Assembly: GCA_947561395.2 (NCBI GenBank)
Contig: OX387194.1
Coordinates: 10,340,048 to 10,404,047 of the forward strand
Length of the DNA: 64,000 bases
Source: Buxus sempervirens
Lineage: Eukaryota > Streptophyta > Magnoliopsida > Buxales > Buxaceae
Reading direction: 5' to 3'
Shown here: piece after piece, positions 35,422 to 45,855 of the stretch
Numbering within the stretch: position 1 is the first letter of the stretch
How the letters are laid out: the number at the start of each line of letters is the position of its first letter
Notes under the pieces: model-generated
Databases searched by the model: none
Told to the model about the DNA's origin: nothing
The model's input: the letters and a program-made list of their open reading frames with translations, nothing else
Position numbers and translations under genes: made by a program

Positions 35422-37379
35422 CATTAGAATAATATTTTGCCAATATTCTCCCAGCCCATTACACCTAAAACATCCATTCTTCATGTTCTGGATTTTCATT
35501 CTTAGGACTCAAAAGAATGAGAAAGTTGCAAGATCTGGACCTAAGCGATAATTATATCAATTCAAGCGGCATTCAGAATTTGGACGCACTCCCATCCCTC
35601 AGGAAACTCTATCTTAGTAGCAATAATTTTATCGGAGTAAATGCAGTTGAAGGTATGTGATGTCTAAAGAATGATTAACTATTAACTAATTTGAATAATA
35701 TTTTATGACTTCCTACATTCTTTGGCTTCCATTTTCGTTTATAACTATTGTTCTTTTATGTCGATGGAGATCATGACTTTTATGCAGAATTTCTTATTGG
35801 AGCTTGTTGGAAGAACCATTTCATTTTGCAACTTTTTGTTATGAAAATCATCTTTAGAGGAACCATTTTATTTAGTTTTAACATTCACTTGCGTCAAATG
35901 TTTTGTAGGCCTATGCAAATTGAAGAACCTCCAAGAGTTGGATATTAGTTATAATCAATTGAAGGGTATCCTACCATCATGTTTAATAAACTTGACTTCA
36001 CTTCATTTGTTGGACATTTCATCCAATCAATTTGTTATCAACATTGCCTTGTCTCCCATTGTTAATCTCACATCACTTAAATATCTCTCTCTTTCCGATA
36101 ACACTTCCATAGCTCAATTCCATTTATCACCTTTGCCAATCATTCCAAACTTGAGGTCTTTCTCCTTGATTGCAATCACAGAGGAATAACAATCGAAACC
36201 AAATATCCGACTTGGGTTCCGAGGTTCCAGTTGAAGACCCTTGTATTGTCAAATTGTATATTTAACAACCCAACCCCTGTCATTCCTAGTTTTCCTATAC
36301 AACCAATATGATTTGAGAGCAATTGACCTCTCTGGCAATAGCATAGAGGAAGAATTTCCCACATGGTTGATAGAGAACAATACCAAACTAGGATCACTTA
36401 TGCTACAGGGAATAACTCCTTCACCAGGCACATTAAACTTGCCTCATCATCTCAACATGACACTTCTGGATGTTTCCCAAAATCACTTATGTGGCAAAAT
36501 TCCAAGTAACATAGGCATGCTCTTTCCTAATTTGAGATATTTAAACATATCTGGAAATGCTTTTGAAGGCAGCATTCCTTCGTCATTTGGTGTCCTAAGT
36601 TCCTTAGGGATTTTAGACTTGTCAAACAATAATTTTTCAGGAATAATACCAGATGCTCTGACGACAGGTTGTGACAGGTTGAAAATCCTTAAATTGTCAA
36701 ACAATAACTTGCATGGATTTCCCAAAATTTTTCATATGACTTTTTTAACAGCTTTATATTTGGATGAAAACCAACTTATCGGAAAAATCCCTGATGGCCT
36801 TTTTAATTGTTCTAAGCTAGCTATATTAGACATTAGTAATAACATGTTATCAGGCTCACTTCCTGGGGTGATGGGAAACATGTCTGTTATCGAAGTGATT
36901 GACATTGCAAAAAAATAACCTTCAAGGTCCCATTCCGAATGACTTTTGCCAACTTGTTGAACTTGAGTTTTTAAACTTAGCTAACAACACTACAAAAAAA
37001 GTCTTTTTATTACGGCACTTCAAAAGTGCCCTTATAATATAGAAAAAATGCCGTTATAACATATAACGGCATTTTAATAAAATGCCGTTTCAAGTGGTGT
37101 TGCATTATGTTATAGCGACAACTTATAACGACACTTTGAAATATGCCGCTATAAAGTGACTTTTTACGGCATTTAAAAATGCCGTAAAAATATAAGCTAT
37201 TACGGCATTTTTTTAAAGTGTCGTAATAAAATTTATCAACACTTGAAGGTTTTAGCGACAACCACAAAATGCCGCTAAAAATATATTAATTTAAAAAAAA
37301 TTTAATTTACCCCACCCCCAAATTTAATTTAATTTACCCTACGCACCCCACCCCCCAAATTTAATTTAATTTACCCTAC

Positions 37380-37380
<1 letters not shown>

Positions 37381-37420
<40 letters not shown>
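37381..37420. repeat. Poly-C run of 40
   Basis: Forty consecutive C bases lie beside CCCCACCCCCC-like sequence near the left subterminal region of the CACTA element. Length in the assembly may be unreliable, and a G-quadruplex on the other strand is possible. Confidence 0.8.
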
Positions 37421-37590
37421 ACACCCATGCACCTACACAATCATGAGGTCAATAAGACCAAAATACGACTTTGGCAATAAATGGAGAGGACCAAAAAGCT
37501 AATAAAACCAAAATATTAATAACAGCTTATGCTTACAAAAACTTAGAAAACTGAATGTCAGATCTTTTATGGACACAACATGAATGTCAG

Positions 37591-38223
37591 ATATTTCTCC
37601 ATGCTGCATTGGTGCTCGACAAATGCGATGGAATAGAAACTCAATGACCAATATGGTTGGAAGGGTGCCTCATGGAACTGGGTAGCCCAGGTATGTTGCC
37701 TGCCCACCTGGAATTGCTGCCCACTCCTGAGCCTTTACCCAGTTTCCCAACCCCAATGCCTCTGGCACCAAGACCCCTGCATAATTTGTCAAAAACCAAA
37801 AGAATCAGAAATTGCATTTATTTGTAACAACAGAGAACCATGTTTACAAGCATCTGTACGGATATAAACACTACGCAAAGGCTTAATTTTGGAATCAAAA
37901 TCAGGCTCAGCTGAGTTCTTAGCTATGTTGAGTATAACTTCTTTTCTTTTCTTCCTGGTTAATTGGAGAACTCAGTTCATGGAATTGGTACTCAATGCCT
38001 TCAAATTAAAGGGATTGAAAGGTAGCAATGGTGATGGGAGTGTATAGTTGAAAAGCTCTAAATAGATGGAATCATGGAACAAGAAAAGGGCAGCAAAGTA
38101 GTGAATTCCGAATGAACTTACAACAGCAAGCATAGCCCATCTGCAGTGAATTAGTTCAGACTCCTTGAATCTCTCTAGGTTCTCAGGGACTTCACCAAGC
38201 CCAAGGGGGTCAAATCCAAAATC
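37591..38223 (-). pseudogene. LHCA1: Captured Lhca1 (photosystem I antenna) fragment
   Basis: On the minus strand an exon at about 38223-38122 encodes [20 protein letters not shown] and [14 protein letters not shown], ending at a GTAAGT donor. An AG acceptor near 37777 opens a second exon encoding [18 protein letters not shown] and [12 protein letters not shown] to about 37591. These match light-harvesting complex I protein Lhca1 almost residue by residue. In the second exon the Trp after PVP is a stop, and a one-base insertion shifts the frame before EHQCSME. Retained introns show that genomic DNA, not cDNA, was captured. The transit peptide, first helix and C-terminus are missing, so no antenna protein can be made. 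Orientation is opposite to RLP-5. Confidence 0.9.
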
Positions 38224-40569
38224 ACTGAAGCACAAAAGCACAACATAAGTATGGCTAATACTGAAAATCCTCAACAGTATTTAAATTAAACAGTTAATTC
38301 CCTTCTACTTCTATTAGCTCTAAATTCTATTTTATAGCAACATTGAAGTATGATGTAGCTCGTGTTTTCCTGTGTAAAAATGAGATTCTGAATCAGTAAT
38401 AAACATATTTCTTATCTCTTTCTGCATTTTTTCTTTTACATATGGAGCATGTTCTGATGCATAGACAGCCTGATTTCCTCAACTACATTGAAATAGGGGA
38501 CACAAATTATTGTTTAGTAGAAAATGAGGTTCTAAATACAACAAGAACATATAAATGACTTACCCTTTAGCTATAACTTAAATCAGGCAGGACATCTTAA
38601 CGAAAGAATATAAGTGTTTTATAAGACCAGCAAGTGATGCATATTAACATATAACGTAAAGCAGAATAAAAAACATAACATGCTCAATGATCAAATTTCC
38701 ACATCTGTTTCTGTTCTCATAAAAATAGGTCTAAAACTGCTTAAGTCGTGCTCATTTCCATGTATGCATATTAATTGGATGAAAATAATTGATTTTTATG
38801 AACTTTAAACCGTTAATAGCAGAAATAGTTTCAATACAGGTGAGTAATCAACTGTCCTATTTAGGCAACTGATTATAAAAAAAAGATAGATATAAGATTA
38901 AAAACTTGAACAGTAGAAAAGAAAAGGAAGACTAAGAAAAAGATTTTAAATCAGTCCATTATAACAAAGCTTTAATGCCCCCATTGTATCGCTACCCAAT
39001 CCAAGAAAACATCATCAATTTCTATGAACAAGCTGCCCAAAACAGCAAACACAAAAAGTACTTCACTGGCATACCAATTAAGTATAAATGATGCATTCAC
39101 ATCAAATATTCAGCATATCCCATAAACCATAGAACCAAGCACCACAAAACTAAACCTTTTATACCAATGGCAAGTCACAAAAATAAGCAATAATGAAAGG
39201 TTACTGAAAAAAAAGGTTACTGCAATAATGAAAGGTTCCTTATTGTGCCAGGTTTCATACTTTTCAAACAGAGCTCCAGATAAAAGGTTACTGAAAAAAA
39301 GGCTAATATGTAACTCTAAATTCTGAGAAATTAATAGCTTCGAACCTGATACTTGAAAAACTGCTCCAACAAGGGGTATGTGGCAGATCTGTTCAGCTTA
39401 TTTATGATGTGCAATGCACGGCAAGTAACGAAAGCATTGTCATGATAGCTGCATTTTGCATAATGGAACTTATTACAAGGTTTTCATGTTGTATTAAGCA
39501 ATAAAGTGCAACAAAAATCCAAGGTTGATTTCAAGCATAGCAAAAGATCTTTAAGAAAAGTTGAATTTTTATGAATTTTAAAAAACTGAGGTCTTTATTA
39601 ACTTACCAAATTTGTTGATAGGGTAAACAAAGGGACTGAATTGTTGAAGATTTAGCATAAGCTTATTTATTTGGCCATCTCAATTCAAATGAAGGCATAA
39701 ACTAAAAATTCACAATGTTCTTGTTACCTCAACATGTCCTTTCTTCGATTTTTTTACTTCTCCTTGAAAAAAATTTCATCCCTTTTGCGCTTTGGATTCT
39801 TCACCGATGCAATAAATTATAAAGACCAGCATCTTATTTGAATGTTTTTTTCCCCTGTTTCATGCTATCCTCTAAGCAGTATAAAAACATGTAGACACCA
39901 GCTTGTGTTGACAATGGAAATCAGATGGGAAATAAATACTTACTAACATCAAGGACTAAGATATATATCTTGTACTAGTATATTTTGTGTAGAAATCTAT
40001 GGTTTATAAGTAATTATATTAAAAACTTTATATACTTTGCTGGAAGATAAGACAGATAATGTACTGTTATGACAGATAAGTAATCTATAGTGCTCGTCTC
40101 GGGTTGTATAAAAAAACAGACATGAGAGACTGTGAGACCATCGCTTAAAACCCTATCTCACGCTTGTCTAGTCATGGTCATAACTTGTTCATTTCGACTC
40201 TCAATTTGATGCCGTTTGAATTGTAGATTTTTTGACTTATTTTAAACACTTTGAACAACACTTTTGGCATATAATTAAGCCAGCACAACGCCTACATATA
40301 TCATTCTAAAGTGCATACCAAAAATTTACATTAAAAAAAAGTACATGTTGTAATCAAAATGATTTCCTAACCTTACTACAGCAAATGCTAAAATTACCCT
40401 TGCTTGTAATGCCTTGATTTCGTGCCAAAATGAGGATATTATATGTTAATATCCTTTAATAAATTACATCAATATCCTGTGACACCACTTGCATACTGAT
40501 TCCTCTAAACAGTTATGCTCAGTAATAGAGGATTTTTGTCAAACAGGTAGCCGGTATTAGAAAATTCAC

Positions 40570-40815
40570 GCTTTGAAAGATCAAATCGAGAACATACCAT
40601 GACAAATAGAAGAAAGAGAGGAAAAGCCAAAACATAGATCTGTTAACGAAGTAATAGAAACAGAAAAAAAAACAGACGAAAGTATTAATCCAAAGTTAGT
40701 TTAAAAGATCAAATCAAGAACATTACAAATAGAAGAAAGAGAGGAAAAGCCAGAAACATAGGGTCTCTTAACAAAGTAATCGAAAAAAAAAAAGATGAAA
40801 GTATTATCCAAGGTT
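40570..40815. repeat. Tandem duplication inside the CACTA element
   Basis: Two copies of about 125 bases share AAAGATCAAATC, AGAAGAAAGAGAGGAAAAGC and AAAGTATTA blocks, with small differences. Their function is unknown. Confidence 0.7.
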
Positions 40816-42648
40816 AGTTTCGAACTTACCTGGTAAAGAGAAATCCAGAATTCCAAGCTTGTTGCAATGGGTAAATAGACTTTGTGAGAGCAAAATAGAT
40901 TTCCAGGCTTGCCGACGAAACTTATATGTCGTTGAGGAATAGATCGGAGGCGCTTTAGGAAGGCGACATTTGAGGTCGATTCATATGGTCTGCTCCGTTA
41001 GTCGGCAACGGCACCTGCTATTGCATCCTGAAGGTCCATGTTTCTTCACTAATAGAGAGAGAGAGAGAGAGTAACTGAACGATTGAGCGAGGAAGAGAGG
41101 TTAGAATGGATGCTTAGATGAACTAGGAGAACTGGCGAGCATTGGTTTGCTTTCATATGGTCTGCTCCGTCGATTCATATGGTCTTTCTCCCTTCTTTTG
41201 GCTTTCGGAGCCTTGGTTGAATTTAGTTCGGTTTTCCCTAACCACAAAACAAACCAAACTAGATAGTAAATAGCCTTCTCCGTCATTACATAAAAAAAAT
41301 GTGCAGTAACAAATTGTTTTATAGGGGCATTTTTTTATAAATGCCGTAATAATTTGCTTTATAACTGCATTTCTTAAAAAATGCCGTAACAAATTGTTTT
41401 TATAGGGGCATTTAATTAGGAAAATGCCGTAATAATTGTTTTATAGTGGCATTTTAAAAAAAATGCTGTATTAAGGCACTTATAAGGGCACTTTCATATA
41501 AGTGCCCTTATATTAGTGTCGCTTTATCACCTTTTTTTTGTAGTGCAACAATCTGTCTGGACCCATTCCATCCTGCCTCAGCCCACAAAGGATAGAATAT
41601 GTAAACTTGGAGGGAAATAAGCTCACAGGAACAATGACACATGCATTTTCCAAAAGCTTAAGCTTGGTGATATTTAATGTTAGAGACAATTGCTTAAGCG
41701 GGTAGCATTCCAAGTTGGATCGGTAACCTTCAAAAATTGAGCATTCTTCTCTTGAAAGGAAATCGTTTTGAAGGGACAATTCCAAATGATTTGTGTCACT
41801 TGTCAAATTTCAGTATAATGGATCTTTCCAACAATTCCCTTTCCGGTCTTATACCTTCTTGCTTAAAGAACATATTTGTAACAGTTCGTGATAAAAGATT
41901 TTATGGGGATTTGAGTTTCACCATAATATTTGAACCATATTGGGGGAGTTTTAGGCGTCAATATTCTTTGGGTGGAGATAAGTTTCAGCTTTTAAATATG
42001 CAAGGACAAGTGGTGTTCACAACTAAAAAAAGGTCAGAAACTTATGAGGGTCTCACTTTGAATTTCATGTCTGGACTTGATCTATCCTGCAACCAATTAA
42101 CAGGTCACATTCCACCTGAAATTGGAAACATAAGCCAGATCCATGCCTTGAACCTGTCCCACAATCATTTAGTTGGACCAATCCCAATCACCTTTTCGAA
42201 CCTTTTGAAAGTGGAAAGCCTAGACCTTTCTTACAATAACTTGACAGGGAAGATCCCTTCACAATTGACAAGGCTCAACTCTCTGGAGGTCTTCAGCGTG
42301 GCTTATAACAACTTATCTGGGAAAGCACCTGACAGGATAGGCCAATTTGCAACATTTGAAGAGAATAGCTATGAGGGAAACCTTTTTCTTTGTGGGCCAC
42401 CATTGCATACAATCTGCTCTACAAAAGCTACAGCCTATGAAGAGACATGTGTGAAAGAAAACGACGATCCCATTGACATGGTCGCCTTCTATGCAAGCTT
42501 CACAGCAGCTTACATAACTTTTCTACTGGGAATCTTTATCATTTTCTACATCAATCCATACTGGTGCCAATTGTGGTTTCATCATTCAGTGTTGTGCATC
42601 ACCTCTTGCTACTGTTATATCATGGATAATCTTAATTTTTCATTATGA

Positions 42649-43150
42649 TGAGCTATAGCTTCTAATAATTTGTCCTCTTTTGTGTATTATTTTATAAAGA
42701 TGTTTTCGTGCAATTATTATTATAAATGAGATTTATTTTCAATTCGGGAAGCAAATCCTCTATTATTAAAAACATACCTGCAATGTGACCCGTAAATAGG
42801 TCTAGTGATAAGAATTGTTCTTTTTTTTAATTTTTCGTGATAAAACTGCGCTTACTAATCATTAGTTATTTTTTCTTTATTCTTGCTTAAAGAAAGAGGG
42901 AAAATAATTATGGCTAAAGGAAAAAAATTATATTATTAAATAAGTTTTGACCATACGAAGGGAGAAATTTGTAAAATTTGCAAATAAAACAATTTCTAAG
43001 CTTGTTAATACAACACTAAACTTATTAATACAACACGCCATGGGTGCCTAAACCACTTGAAATGGACATTGTATATATACAACGGTAGAGATATTAAGGG
43101 TTCGGAGATTTCTTGTCAAGTTACAAGTTAAAAGAATAATGGTGATTCTA
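42649..43150. repeat. RLP-5 3' flank, duplicate of 11.8-13.0 kb
   Basis: This is gene-free sequence matching the flank of the RLP-2 region to the base GGTGATTCTA, where a Helitron-like insertion starts. It gives the pre-insertion state for that event. Confidence 0.75.
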
Positions 43151-43533
43151 TCTATTATATTAAAGAGACAACCTCGGGTTGACGTGGCCGCTTCTGCCAG
43201 CCTTGTCCGTCCGACCTTCTAACGAAAGTTGAGACTTAAAACCCTTTTAAAACCCAAATTTTTTTAATTAGAAGCTGACATTTGAATATGTCAGGCCTCT
43301 TCGCATCGATCAATCCGACCCTGAAAATCAAATACCAATTTCTCCTGAACACACTTCGTTTTCTGTCTTCGTCAATTTGCTTCAAGAGACGTCCAAAAGG
43401 CTCCCAAACCCTACCTCTTTCCCTTCTCTTTGATGGAGGCTAATCACTCCTCAACGGCGACTCCTCAGTAATGTATTCAGTCTCCGTCTTTTCTCGAATC
43501 CGATGATCCACTCATTGGAAGAGCCGAAGCAAG

Positions 43534-44060
43534 TAGGCCTGGCAAAGGGTCGGATATATATCCGAATCCGATCCGAAAATCCCAAATCCGATCCGAAAAT
43601 ATAGATCCGTGGTTCGAATACGGATATCGGATCCGACCGAATTCGGATCCGGATCCGAATCCGAATCTATCCATATCCGATCCGAACCGAAATCAACATA
43701 TACTTTTCATTAAATCATTGGTAAACTTTGTATAAACCATGGTTGAACTATCTTTATTCATATATTGCTTTAATATTTATATGGCTCATTAGTTTTGATA
43801 ATTAAAATTTGCTTTAATAGTTAAACTTGACTTTTGAGTTTTAAGTTTAAATCGGATCTAATTTGGATCGAATTCAGATTTCGGTTATTTATTCGGTCGA
43901 ATTTCGAATTCGGATACAGTATATAAATTCGGTTTCGAATTCGGATTCACATATAAAAGATCCGTCGGATTTCGGATCGAATTCGGATATCGGATTTTTA
44001 TTTTCAGTTCGGATTTGGATCATGACGATCCGTACCGTATTCGACCCGTTGCCAGCCCTA
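43534..44060. mobile_element. hAT-type MITE, 527 bp
   Basis: The ends TAGGCCTGGCAAAGGGTCG and CGACCCGTTGCCAGCCCTA are inverted repeats of the hAT type. The 8-base target duplication GAAGCAAG is exact (43526-43533 and 44061-44068). Both arms are packed with TTCGGAT/ATCCGAA repeats, which create long complementary segments. There is no transposase. Confidence 0.93.
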
Positions 44061-44173
44061 GAAGCAAGCACCAGAGGTTCTGAAGATGGAGACGAAGAAA
44101 AATCGAAGCGTCGGAAGCACGGCTGTTATCGCAGCGGCAAACATGGATCCTACTTCTGCTATTGTCACGACAA

Positions 44174-44235
44174 GCTCTCTCTCTCTCTCTCTCTCTCTCC
44201 CTCCCTCCCTCCCTCCCTCCCTCCCTCCCTCCCTC
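44174..44235. repeat. (CT)n(CCCT)n microsatellite
   Basis: A CT run passes into CCCT repeats. It lies between the MITE and the captured CAD fragment and probably replaces or interrupts the captured sequence. Confidence 0.9.
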
Positions 44236-44268
44236 TTACGCAAGCCTTGATTTGTATCTTCACTCACT

Positions 44269-44358
44269 GATAGCATCGATTACATCATCGACACCATCCC
44301 TGTGTTTCATACCCTTGAACCTTACCTCTCACTCCTGAAGGTTGATGGCAAGTTATAG
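44269..44358 (+). pseudogene. CAD: Captured cinnamyl alcohol dehydrogenase fragment
   Basis: Thirty codons read [13 protein letters not shown] and [14 protein letters not shown], a segment near the end of the NADPH-binding domain that is highly characteristic of monolignol-pathway CAD (medium-chain zinc dehydrogenase). It ends at a TAG right after DGKL. No other part of CAD was recognised. Upstream bases at 43433-43533 and 44069-44170 have gene-like composition and may be further captured sequence. The piece is too short to function. Confidence 0.8.
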
Positions 44359-44360
44359 GG

Positions 44361-45855
44361 AAGCAAAAAGAGTGATAGACCTTTTCATAAAAAATGGCAC
44401 ATACATAATAAGGAATATGTGTAATTTAATCTGGGTTAGCACATTTGACTTAATAAAGTTGGGTTGGATTGGAAGCACCATAATTTGGATTTCATTTTAT
44501 GCTTAGAATGAGTTTGGGACAATTGGTTTTAGCTTCTGAGTTTGAGATAAATAAATTAGAGTCAAGCTGAATTTGCCCACAAGCCTTGTTTTGCATTCAT
44601 TCTCAATCTAGGGAATGAGTTTCATGAACTTATCCCCTGAATGGGTTTGCACAATTTTGAGTATTTGTTAAATTTCATTTGGGGAAAATTTATTTCCAAA
44701 TTGTAACTAAACATTCGTTTTGTCACAAGAACTCATTCTAAGCTTTAAAATTCATTCTAAGCTCTGGAATGAGTTCCTATAATGAATGGCAAATGAGGCC
44801 TTAACCAATCTACGACATGTAACCCAATTGGCCTTAGCCATCAGACCTACAGCCTTAGAAAATTATGCAAAAAAATTTCAAGAATTTAAATAATGGAAAA
44901 AATGACACCCGCATATTTTGTAGTGCAAATTCATACAATCCCTCTACAATGGGCTAATTATGCGTTTATTCATGTTAAAAATGAAATAAAAATTTAATAC
45001 ACTGATGTTTATTGAATTCTTTTATGGGAAAATTTCAAATACGACCATCTTTTGAAAAGTAAATACAAAAACAAACATTGAAAAGTCTTTCCTACTGAAA
45101 CATGCAACTTTTCAAAACTATTTACCAAGTGGTCCGAAAACACTGTAGCATATTTTGAAGACCCCATTTTGCCCTTCCCTCTTCGTTCGACTGAAACACC
45201 TATCGGTTTATCTTCTCATTTTTGCAAAGCGATTAGGTGCGAAACCATGAGCGATACAACGAACCCCAGAGCGACGGCGAGGCTTGTTCCCGGCGTTGCG
45301 CGACAACCGCTGTCATCATTGGCGCTTCCGATTGAGAGGGGTTGATCGACATTGTCATCTCTTTCATATCTCGTTTGTAGGAGGTCACCGGTGCTTGAGA
45401 TTTGGTGGAAGCGGTTATAGTGTGCCATTTTCTTCTGTCTGTCGGAGAAGAAAACGGCGGTAGAGAGCCTTGACGAAGCACTTCAGCCAGACATTTCCCT
45501 TGTTAGAGGTTGTGAGCAAATCTCCTCAAGGTAAGAACCGATTGTCCCTAATCTGTTTGCTTTTTAGAATGAAAATTTTTTGGTCTACATTTTTGTTAGG
45601 TTTCCATCCATGATGTAGTACATTTCGTTTAGTTATGGATAATCTAACCTTAGTCTCTGAATCGATGCATTTCAAATGCTTGAAGAAATTCTCGAATGAA
45701 TCGGAACGTGAACACCATGTAATTTTGGATATGCGTTTGTAAAGCCCATTTTTTAATAAAAAAAAGTTTAGTTAAATGGTTGATTCGACACACCCATTTT
45801 ATCTATATTATTTTCTTTGTGATTGCAAGGATGCTATTAATGGTATGGGAACATA
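44361..45855. other. Gene-free stretch
   Basis: No gene is supported. From about 45160 to 45540 the composition is GC-richer, with short overlapping ORFs on the minus strand and a possible exon-like end at AGGTAAG (45530), but no domain was recognised. A GGGAAAATTTCAAATA word at 45026 resembles a Mutator-like terminus, but no partner end was found. Confidence 0.35.

Larger units (their letters stand above)
36988..41545. mobile_element. Non-autonomous CACTA (En/Spm) transposon, 4558 bp
   Basis: The ends are CACTACAAAAAAA (36988) and its complement TTTTTTTGTAGTG (ending 41545). The 3-base target duplication CAA flanks both sides (36985-36987 and 41546-41548), as expected for CACTA elements. 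Both subterminal regions (about 37005-37280 and 41310-41525) are packed with direct and inverted ACGGCATTT/AAATGCCGT motifs, the typical transposase-binding arrays. No transposase ORF is present. The interior carries an Lhca1 fragment, a 40-base C run and an approximately 125-base tandem duplication (40570-40815). Confidence 0.93.
33964..42648 (+). pseudogene. RLP-5, LRR receptor-like protein with exon duplication, CACTA insertion and frameshifts
   Basis: Exons are 33964-34300, 34455-34610, 34722-34796, 34957-35112, 35228-35302, 35506-35652 and 35909-36987, and coding resumes at 41546-42648. The 156+75-base exon pair is present twice, unlike RLP-1, adding LRRs. The start at 33964 (MSWKQLCVAL) is preferred over 33937 because it aligns with RLP-1. 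The last exon is split by a CACTA transposon. Compared with RLP-1 it has a one-base loss near 36104, one-base gains near 36293, 36910 and 41701, so it does not read through. Signal peptide, cysteine cap, C-terminal cap (GNLFLCGPPLHTIC) and membrane helix are all present. The otherwise good preservation suggests recent inactivation, or that some indels are sequence errors. Confidence 0.85.
43151..44360 (+). mobile_element. Helitron-like insertion (5' end; 3' end unresolved)
   Basis: The sequence changes from the duplicated flank exactly after GGTGATTCTA, to TCTATTATATTAAAGAG. In the uninterrupted copy at 12995-13010 the flank continues TAGCC, so the insertion lies between A and T, and it starts with TC. 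Both are Helitron rules, and TCTATTATATTAAA resembles known eudicot Helitron starts. It carries a CAD gene piece, another common Helitron feature. No CTRR end with hairpin was recognised, so the right limit given here is only the end of the last captured piece. Confidence 0.55.

Noticed and set aside
35263-35551. ORFs of repeated Tyr-Ile on both strands
   Set aside because: They are translations of the (AT)n microsatellite in an RLP-5 intron.
43477-44071. Ser/Asp/Arg-rich ORFs on both strands
   Set aside because: They are translations of the TTCGGAT repeats of the hAT MITE.
44058-44276. Arg/Glu/Gly repeat ORF on the minus strand
   Set aside because: It arises from the CT/CCCT microsatellite.
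45026-45041. Mutator-like terminus GGGAAAATTTCAAATA
   Set aside because: No matching inverted end or 9-bp target duplication was found nearby.
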